6,003 nt of DNA. Source: Verrucomicrobia bacterium UBA1727. GTDB lineage: Bacteria; Verrucomicrobiota; Kiritimatiellia; RFP12; UBA1067. Shown one piece after another: positions 1-5,607 of this stretch (within the stretch, counting starts at the first letter, position 1; each line of letters opens with the position of its first letter). The translations under genes were made by a program, and so were the position numbers. The notes below the pieces were generated by a model that saw only the letters and a list, made by a program, of their open reading frames with translations, was not told the DNA's origin and searched no databases. Location: positions 17,867-23,869 of the forward strand of contig DCIL01000014.1 in NCBI GenBank assembly GCA_002315875.1. Reading direction: 5' to 3'.

Positions 1-2
1 GC

Positions 3-41
3 AAGGTTCTCCCCGGCGTTGCGGCGCTCACTGCGAAGTAA
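3..41 (+). CDS. possible C-terminal tail of an upstream gene
   Basis: Reading from base 3, the frame gives KVLPGVAALTAK and then TAA at 39-41. It is followed 20 bases later by a terminator-like hairpin, which is where the end of a gene would be expected. Twelve codons are too few to identify a family. The other two forward frames stay open through this stretch, so the frame choice rests on the fitting stop and the following terminator. It could equally be non-coding. Confidence 0.35.
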   Translation, partial: KVLPGVAALTAK

Positions 42-61
42 TTCACAGGGAATACCAAGTG

Positions 62-102
62 AAGGCGCGCGTCGGCAATTGCCGGCACGCGCCTTTTCGT
101 TT
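62..102 (+). terminator. rho-independent terminator-like hairpin
   Basis: Arms at 62-76 and 81-95 pair over 15 positions around the loop AATT (77-80), with a single C-A mismatch (70/87) and one G-U pair (72/85). The stem is very GC-rich. It ends in TTTT (94-97), then CG and TTT (100-102), giving the U-rich tail on the + strand. On the minus strand the matching T run is only two bases, so it should act mainly on rightward transcription. It most likely ends the transcript of the upstream gene. Only 17 bases separate its tail from the Shine-Dalgarno of the next gene. Confidence 0.8.
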
Positions 103-119
103 GAGTGGTCAAGGATTAG

Positions 120-125
120 AAGGAG
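120..125 (+). promoter_or_regulatory. Shine-Dalgarno AAGGAG for gene 1
   Basis: AAGGAG lies six bases upstream of ATG at 132. An in-frame GTG sits directly before it at 129, but that would leave only three bases of spacing. This site therefore decides the start in favour of ATG 132. It is the strongest ribosome binding site in the window, which fits the first gene of a transcription unit. Confidence 0.75.
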
Positions 126-131
126 AAGGTG

Positions 132-2165
132 ATGAAGGGGTTTGCGTTTTTCGTGTTTAGCATCGTTTCCGCTTCGGTTGTGATGGCGGATACGAACGGG
201 TGGCCTTTTGCGATTCTGCGCAGTTACGGATCCTACGAGGCGAATCCTAAGTTCACCGAGCAGGTGTTCGCCGCGCAGGCGCGGCATGCTGGACTCTTTA
301 ACGAGATCTGGTTCGGTGGGGACGGCGGACTTGATTTCACGGCGAAGGAACGCGGCGAAAATGCGCTCAAGTCCAATCTCGGAATCCGCGAGCGTTGCCA
401 CGCGCTCGGCATTCAGTTTTCCTATCAGCAGGGCTATACGCTCGGTCACAACGCCGATATGATCCGTCGCAAGCACGTTCCCGAAGACGCGTGCGTTGTT
501 GATTCAGCTGGTGTTCGGCGGCACGGACTTCTCTGCTGTACTTCTCAATGGACCCGCGATTATCTGCGCGAGACGGCGAAGGAGATTATTTCCAGGATCA
601 AGCCCGATTCGTTCTGGCCGGACGATGATCTCAGGCTTTGCAAAGATAACTGGCGTCGTCCCACGATCTGCTTCTGTCCCCGTTGCCTCGAGCTCTTTTC
701 GAAGAAGGTGGGTCGCAAGTTCACGCGCGAGGGGCTGATGGACGAACTTGTCGGCAAGAAACCGTCCGCCGCTATTCGTCGCGCCTGGAGCGAGTTCAAC
801 GGCGAACAGCTCGGTGAGTTCGCCAAGGTCTATCGCGAGGCGGTGGACGCAGTGTCGCCGAAAACCCGGCTCGGTTTTCAGATTGCGCTTTCCGGCAATG
901 TCATCGATGGTGAGTCCTGGCGGACGATTCTCGAAGCGCTCGCCGGCAGGAACGGCAAGGCGGGGATACGTCCCGGAGGATTGTATTATATGGACAGCAA
1001 GCCGCGTGAGCTTGCGGAGAAGTTAGTGATGGTCGCCCGCGAGTCGGCGCGGTGCGGAAAACTTCCGGTCATCGGCCAGCGCTGCTATGAGACCGAGAAC
1101 TGGCCGCATATCGGTGCGCAGAAGAATGCCAACGGACAAATGGCGGAGTGTGCCGCGGCACTGGCGGTCGGATGCGATTCAATTGCCTTCTACTGGGGGG
1201 CGGACCAGAACGGCGAGTCCGCTGACACTTACGATTTCTGGCTTGAGACCGTCGCCGCGTGGCGTCCGTTCCATCTTGCGGTCCGCGATGCCTTCCTCAA
1301 CACTTCGCTTGGCGGCATCGCGGCGTATCACGGATCGAATTTCTTCGCCACCAATGGATGGATCTGGCACGAGGAAGGGGAGATGTCCGCCATTGTCGAC
1401 ATGGCCTTTCCGATTACGGTCACGGAGGCAAGTCCCGACGCCTACTTTCTCAACGAGCGCTGCGTCTCTGCGCTCGGTGAGGACGATTTGCAAAAGGTGT
1501 TCTCGCGTCCTGTCGTGATGTCGGTCGCGTCTTTCCAGGCGCTGGCGCGGCAGTTTCCGAAGCTGGGCTTTACTAAGAAGGTGCGGATCGCGGGCGTCGG
1601 ACGGGAGCTGTCGCTCGTCACGACCAAGCGGACGAACGGTTACGAGATGTTTGCTTCGGGACTCAAGTGCGCGAATGTGAAGGCGCTCGTCTATCCGGAA
1701 TCGAAGGATGTCCTGACGTTCAGCAAGATGACGGTGGACGAATCCGCCTGCGGCACCTGCGTCATACCGACCGAGTTCGGTGGCAAAGTGGTGTTGGTGC
1801 AGGAGTTTCCGAATCACGGTCCGCATTACGGCATTCCCGGATGTCGCCGTCACGGTATGTATGACGCGCTCGACGCGGCCACGCCCGGTAAGTTCCCGGT
1901 GCGGCTTCTGACGGACGGCTACGCCATCGCTGTCTGGGTGCGCAAGACCGCGGACGGACGCACCGCCGGCGTGTTCCTGCACAACCTCGGTCTCGGCGAG
2001 ACGCAGCCGCTGGAGCTTGCGATCCGCCGCGGGGCGTCCGGAAAATGGACCTTGTCTCGTCCCAAGCGCGACGATCTTACGGCCAAGGTGATTCGCAGTG
2101 CGGTGGATGAAGTCGTGCTTGCGATACCTCCCATGGGTGCTTTTGAAACTATTCTCGTACACTGA
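132..2165 (+). CDS. secreted GH42-like TIM-barrel glycoside hydrolase, uncharacterised
   Basis: This is a 677-residue protein; numbering is from ATG 132. Residues 1-19 form a Sec signal peptide with a cleavage site after VMA, so it acts outside the cytoplasm. Residues about 24-390 look like a TIM barrel. They contain a WPDDDLRL strand end (162-169), the cysteine motif CFCPRC (180-185) with CC upstream (135-136), and CYETENW (318-324). Later comes FYWGADQNGE (353-362). The order and spacing resemble GH42 beta-galactosidases, which carry a C-x-C-x2-C zinc cluster just after the acid/base strand. Residues about 395-545 could be the Rossmann-like middle domain, and about 545-677 a beta-sandwich, again as in GH42. 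The usual Asn-Glu acid/base pair is not seen; Asp residues 164-166 occupy that place. The substrate cannot be read from sequence. It is the first gene of the cluster and is followed after 11 bases by a GH51 gene. The secreted hydrolase-like fold is fairly sure; the GH42 link is inference from motifs, and a non-catalytic role is possible. Confidence 0.72.
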   Translation: MKGFAFFVFSIVSASVVMADTNGWPFAILRSYGSYEANPKFTEQVFAAQARHAGLFNEIWFGGDGGLDFTAKERGENALKSNLGIRERCHALGIQFSYQQGYTLGHNADMIRRKHVPEDACVVDSAGVRRHGLLCCTSQWTRDYLRETAKEIISRIKPDSFWPDDDLRLCKDNWRRPTICFCPRCLELFSKKVGRKFTREGLMDELVGKKPSAAIRRAWSEFNGEQLGEFAKVYREAVDAVSPKTRLGFQIALSGNVIDGESWRTILEALAGRNGKAGIRPGGLYYMDSKPRELAEKLVMVARESARCGKLPVIGQRCYETENWPHIGAQKNANGQMAECAAALAVGCDSIAFYWGADQNGESADTYDFWLETVAAWRPFHLAVRDAFLNTSLGGIAAYHGSNFFATNGWIWHEEGEMSAIVDMAFPITVTEASPDAYFLNERCVSALGEDDLQKVFSRPVVMSVASFQALARQFPKLGFTKKVRIAGVGRELSLVTTKRTNGYEMFASGLKCANVKALVYPESKDVLTFSKMTVDESACGTCVIPTEFGGKVVLVQEFPNHGPHYGIPGCRRHGMYDALDAATPGKFPVRLLTDGYAIAVWVRKTADGRTAGVFLHNLGLGETQPLELAIRRGASGKWTLSRPKRDDLTAKVIRSAVDEVVLAIPPMGAFETILVH

Positions 2166-2176
2166 AGAGTATTGGT

Positions 2177-4018
2177 ATGAAGAGAATTCTCATTGCGATT
2201 GTCTTTCTGTCGTCAGGATACGCGCTTGCGGTGGATACGGTCAAGATGTCCGTTGACGTTTCCAAGGTCAAGCACGAGCTCTCCCAGTATCTCTACGGCA
2301 CCGGAATGGAGGACGTCAATCATGAGATCTACGGTGGACTCGATGCGCAGCGGCTTTTCGGCGAGAGCTTTGAGGAACCTATCCGCGGCGAACGCATGCG
2401 GGGCGTCAGCGCCAGTTGGGACAAGGCGGAGGCGATTGACGGCGGTGATTTCGTGCGCGCCACCAACTTCGTCCATCAGGGCTCCGCCTCTCAGCAGCTC
2501 CTTCCCAATGGCGGCGTTGCCTCGATCGCCAACCGCGGACTTTGCAGATGGGGAGTTCCGTGCCGTGCGGGACGGCGAATGAAGGGATATCTCTGGACGC
2601 ATGGTCGGGTCGATCGGCTCGAAGTCGCGCTGCAGGATTATTGGGGCGAGCGCACTTATGCCCTCGCAGCGATTGAGACCTCTACCAACGAGGTCTGGCG
2701 CAAGGCCGAGTTTACGCTTGCACCAGATGCGACTGATCCGCACGGACGCTTTCTGGTCCGGGCCAGCGGCAAGGGCGAGGTGTGGATTGACGATGTGTAT
2801 CTGGCGGACGAACCGACGAATGAGTTCGGACGGCTCGGTTGCCGCGAAGACCTGGTCGCGGGGATGCGAGAGGAGGGCGTGACCTTCCTGCGCTGGGGCG
2901 GCTCGATGGCGAATGCGAAGCACTATCGGCTTAAGAACATGCGCGGCAAGGGCGAGCGGATGCCTTATCGCGGTTTCTGGTATTACGAATCGTCGGGCGG
3001 ATTCGGTCCCTATGAATTCGTCCGTATGGCCGAAGCGATGAAGCTTCCCTGCGCCGTTTCCATCAACGCCTACGAGGAGACGTCTGACGCCGTCGAGTTC
3101 GCCGAGTGGCTCAAGGAAATCAAGACCCCGGTCTACGTGCAGATCGGAAACGAGGAACTTACCGGATGGGGCGGCAATCGCGAGGATTCGCGGACGATGA
3201 AAGGCGTGACCAATTACTGTGACAGTACGCTGCGTCTCGTAAAGGCGATGCGTAATGCAAATCCGAAGCTCAAGTTCGTCCATGCCGCGATGTGGATGGG
3301 TGAGCGCGGACTCGATCTTCTCAAGGAGACCTTCCGCCGTCTCGATGGCGTCGTCGAATATTGGGATGTCCATGTCTCGGTCGTCGGGCCGGACGATACG
3401 CGCAAGTCCCGCAACCAGATTCGCAACGCGCTCAAACTGATGCGCGAGTGGAATCCGAAGACCACTATGAAGGTCGCGATTTTCGAGGAGAACGGCAGGA
3501 ATCACGGACTCGACCGCGCGCTCGGTCATGCGGTGATGATGGAAACCGTCAGGGAAATGGGGGACGATCTGCTCACCAGTTGTCCGGCGAATGCGTTCCA
3601 ACCCTATCTTCACAACGACAACTGGTGGGACCAGGGATCGGTCTTCTTCACTACGGACAAGGTGTGGCTCTCGCCTTGTGGATACGCCCAGAAGATGGCG
3701 TCCGATTTCCATCGCGAACAACTCGTTGCATCAGGTTCGGATAGCGATAAGGTGTCCGTCTCCGCCACGAAAAGCCGCGATGGCAAGTCGGTTGTCCTCC
3801 ATATCGTAAATTCCCTTTATGCGCCGCGCAAGCTTGAACTTTCGGGTCTCGCAGACATGCGCCTCGCAAAGGTGATGACGCTTACCGGTCCCTCGGACCG
3901 CGCGAACAACATTCCTGAAAATCCCACTCGCATTTCACCTCAGGACATTACCGCTACCTTCTCGGTTGATAAAACTTTACCTTCCTATTCATATACTATA
4001 CTTGAATTCACACGATGA
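2177..4018 (+). CDS. secreted GH51-type alpha-L-arabinofuranosidase-like enzyme
   Basis: This 613-residue protein probably cleaves terminal alpha-L-arabinofuranosyl groups from plant polysaccharides by a retaining mechanism. Residues 1-18 are a Sec signal peptide (cleavage after ALA). Residues about 36-68 hold the GH51 N-terminal signature YGTGMEDVNHEIYGGLDAQ, and about 70-210 look like the inserted carbohydrate-binding beta-sandwich. The barrel begins near FLRWGGSMAN (237-246). IGNEE (323-327) supplies the expected acid/base, E326. Clan GH-A position DVH (397-399) follows, and FEENG (436-440) should hold the nucleophile, E437 or E438, about 111 residues after E326 as in the family. Residues about 520-613 match the GH51 C-terminal beta domain (VVLHIVNSLY, then a late PSYSYTILEF). 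Length fits the 600-residue AbfA-like forms. Start: ATG 2177, eleven bases after gene 1, with a weak GAAGAG (2164-2169) as ribosome site. The stop overlaps the next start. Family membership is well supported; arabinose specificity is inferred, because the sub-branch is divergent. Confidence 0.88.
   Translation: MKRILIAIVFLSSGYALAVDTVKMSVDVSKVKHELSQYLYGTGMEDVNHEIYGGLDAQRLFGESFEEPIRGERMRGVSASWDKAEAIDGGDFVRATNFVHQGSASQQLLPNGGVASIANRGLCRWGVPCRAGRRMKGYLWTHGRVDRLEVALQDYWGERTYALAAIETSTNEVWRKAEFTLAPDATDPHGRFLVRASGKGEVWIDDVYLADEPTNEFGRLGCREDLVAGMREEGVTFLRWGGSMANAKHYRLKNMRGKGERMPYRGFWYYESSGGFGPYEFVRMAEAMKLPCAVSINAYEETSDAVEFAEWLKEIKTPVYVQIGNEELTGWGGNREDSRTMKGVTNYCDSTLRLVKAMRNANPKLKFVHAAMWMGERGLDLLKETFRRLDGVVEYWDVHVSVVGPDDTRKSRNQIRNALKLMREWNPKTTMKVAIFEENGRNHGLDRALGHAVMMETVREMGDDLLTSCPANAFQPYLHNDNWWDQGSVFFTTDKVWLSPCGYAQKMASDFHREQLVASGSDSDKVSVSATKSRDGKSVVLHIVNSLYAPRKLELSGLADMRLAKVMTLTGPSDRANNIPENPTRISPQDITATFSVDKTLPSYSYTILEFTR
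3966..4002 (+). promoter_or_regulatory. weak promoter-like motif at the end of gene 2
   Basis: TTGATA (3966-3971) is one base off the sigma-70 -35 consensus, and overlapping TATACT hexamers lie at 3992-3997 and 3997-4002. The spacing of 20 or 25 bases is longer than the usual 16-18, which argues against a working promoter. The stretch is noticeably AT-rich in a GC-rich context. It sits within the last codons of gene 2 and just before gene 3, which has no recognisable Shine-Dalgarno. Confidence 0.18.
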
Positions 4019-5607
4019 GAAATACATTGCTCACTCTTGGTCTGTTCATTGCCACGGCGGCGTCCGCCGCAGAGTTCTCGACGCCTTTCGGACACGGCAT
4101 GGTGCTTCAGCGCGATCGTGAGGTACCGGTCTGGGGCAAGGCGGCACCAGGCGAGACGGTTGTGGTGACTTTCGCAGGACAAGAGAAGCGTGCCGTTGTC
4201 GATCAGCACGGACGCTGGAAGGTTTCGCTTTCGCCGATGGCGGCATGTAAGCAAGGCCGCGAACTTAAGGTGAGCAGTGCGGACGGCAAAATTAGTCAGG
4301 TCCTTGACGATGTCGTCGTCGGTGAGGTCTGGCTCGTCAGCGGACAGTCCAATTGCGAGATGCCGCTTGCCTCGAAGAACGCGCATTTCTCCGATCGCCA
4401 CGGAGCGCTCGTCGCGCAGATGACGCATCAGCCGAACATTCGCTTCGCACAGGGCTCGACCCTGCGCTGGAGCACCAAGCCGCGGACGGAACTTCGCAAG
4501 CGCGCGGAATGGAAAAAATTCCTTCCTGAGAATCTCGGCGCGGACTCGAAAAGCTTTTCAGCGATGGCGGTGTATTTTGCCTTGGACCTCTATGCCGCGC
4601 TCGACATTCCGATCGGACTCATCGGTGTTTATTGGGGTGCGACGGCGATCGAGCCGTGGATTCCGCACGATGCTTTCATCGGTCTTTCTGGCTTTGAGTG
4701 GTGCCGCGATTGGAAATACATTGCGGAGAAGGACTGGAAGGACGCTCCGAACAAACGCCACTTCCGCTATCCCAACAGCCAGCCGAGTGCGCTTTGGAAC
4801 GATATGCTCGAGCCGTGGTGTCCGATGGCTGCGCGCGGCGTCATCTGGTATCAGGGTTGCTCCAATTCGCACGGCAACGGCAAGGACGACAACGATGATT
4901 ATCGGCGGCTGATGCATGCGCTTTACGATTCCTGGTCGCGGCATTTCGCCAATCCCGAGCTCAAGTTTTACTTTGTTCAGCTCGCGCCTTATGCGAAGTG
5001 GTGGGATATCCAGATGGCGCAGGAGCGATTTGCCGCGGAAGAGCCGAATGCCGGAATGGTCGTGTCCTGTGATCTCGGAAACCTGCATGACATCCATCCC
5101 AATGACAAATTGCCGATCGGCAAACGGCTGGCGGCGATGGCGCTCAGTCGTGACTACGGCTTTTCGGACATCGTCGGTGATTCTCCGAAAGTGCGTTCGT
5201 GTCGTGCGGAAGGTGATGTGGCGGTTCTCTCGTTTGACAAGGCCAAGCGTTGGTCGCTCTATAACTCAAATTGGTCGGTGGACGTGCCCTTTGAGCTGAA
5301 GGGCGATGATGGAGCATGGAAGCAGGCGAGATTGCTCAATGAAAACAACGGTCACACCAATACCGTTCCGTGGGAGACGAAGGGTAATATCGCCGGTGCC
5401 GAGTTGCGACTTAAGGCCGATGGCGTTTTGCGTCCCATCGGAGTGCGTCATCTCTATTTGAAACCGTGGCATGGGGTGTTGTATGCCGATTCGGGACTTC
5501 CCCTCGGTCCTTTCGAATGCGCGGTTTCGAATGCCGTCAATTATGGTATAATACCGAACAATAAGAATGACGTTTCAGTCAAATCGCATATTACTGGAGA
5601 AAAATGA
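4015..5607 (+). CDS. secreted SGNH-fold carbohydrate acetylesterase, sialate O-acetylesterase family
   Basis: This 530-residue protein is predicted to remove O-acetyl groups from a glycan. Residues 1-18 are a Sec signal peptide (cleavage after ASA). Residues about 19-95 form the N-terminal beta domain of the family (MVLQRDREVPVWG at 29-41). The SGNH core starts at VVGEVWLVSGQSN (101-113), with nucleophile S112. Block GVYWGATAIEPWI (204-216) follows, then WYQGCSN (278-284), whose Q280 is a likely oxyanion residue. LHDIHPNDK (357-365) gives the acid and His, D359 and H361. A C-terminal beta region runs from about 390 to 500. Two normally conserved positions are changed to Cys: C114 (usually Met) and C282 (usually Glu). 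The start codon overlaps the stop of gene 2 as ATGA and has no clear Shine-Dalgarno, so it probably depends on translation of gene 2. The family name suggests sialic acid, but members act on many acetylated glycans. Next to GH51, acetylated plant polysaccharide is more likely. Confidence 0.88.
   Translation: MRNTLLTLGLFIATAASAAEFSTPFGHGMVLQRDREVPVWGKAAPGETVVVTFAGQEKRAVVDQHGRWKVSLSPMAACKQGRELKVSSADGKISQVLDDVVVGEVWLVSGQSNCEMPLASKNAHFSDRHGALVAQMTHQPNIRFAQGSTLRWSTKPRTELRKRAEWKKFLPENLGADSKSFSAMAVYFALDLYAALDIPIGLIGVYWGATAIEPWIPHDAFIGLSGFEWCRDWKYIAEKDWKDAPNKRHFRYPNSQPSALWNDMLEPWCPMAARGVIWYQGCSNSHGNGKDDNDDYRRLMHALYDSWSRHFANPELKFYFVQLAPYAKWWDIQMAQERFAAEEPNAGMVVSCDLGNLHDIHPNDKLPIGKRLAAMALSRDYGFSDIVGDSPKVRSCRAEGDVAVLSFDKAKRWSLYNSNWSVDVPFELKGDDGAWKQARLLNENNGHTNTVPWETKGNIAGAELRLKADGVLRPIGVRHLYLKPWHGVLYADSGLPLGPFECAVSNAVNYGIIPNNKNDVSVKSHITGEK
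5525..5552 (+). promoter_or_regulatory. candidate extended -10 promoter ahead of gene 4
   Basis: TGGTATAAT (5544-5552) is a perfect sigma-70 -10 hexamer preceded by the TGn extension. Sixteen bases upstream, TTTCGA (5525-5530) is a poor -35 (three of six), which extended -10 promoters tolerate. Initiation would fall near 5559, leaving a leader of about 45 bases before ATG 5604. The motif lies inside the last codons of gene 3. The -10 is also part of the short palindrome GGTATAATACC (5545-5555). It could give the oxidoreductase gene its own expression, but it may be a chance result of the AT-rich gene end. Confidence 0.35.
5596..5599 (+). promoter_or_regulatory. Shine-Dalgarno GGAG for gene 4
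   Basis: GGAG (within TGGAGAAAA) lies four bases ahead of ATG 5604 and within the final codons of gene 3. It supports this start and means gene 4 need not rely only on reinitiation by ribosomes finishing gene 3. Confidence 0.6.

Noticed and set aside
129..131. GTG as the start of gene 1
   Set aside because: It would leave only three bases to AAGGAG, whereas ATG at 132 has six. The signal peptide is equally good from ATG.
669..686. CxCxxC of gene 1 as a redox, heme or iron-sulfur motif
   Set aside because: No CxxCH heme motif is present and the spacing is not that of a ferredoxin. It sits inside a hydrolase-like barrel at the place of the GH42 zinc cluster.
1179..2162. Minus-strand open frame of about 327 codons opposite gene 1
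   Set aside because: It shows the same codon-bias shadow, no family motifs and an Arg/His-rich product. The plus-strand protein has a signal peptide, a good ribosome site and domain structure.
2143..2176. TTGAAA near the end of gene 1 as a -35 for gene 2
   Set aside because: No -10-like hexamer occurs at suitable spacing; the short 11-base gap fits co-transcription instead.
2213..3721. Long open frame on the minus strand (about 500 codons) opposite gene 2
   Set aside because: It is the complement of a strongly supported GH51 gene. Its product is rich in Arg, His and Leu with no recognisable domain or signal, as expected from the mirror of GC-biased codons.
4055..4069. GC-rich hairpin CGGCGG-CGT-CCGCCG early in gene 3
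   Set aside because: It falls in the alanine-rich signal peptide codons (TAASAA), has no T tail and is well explained by coding sequence.
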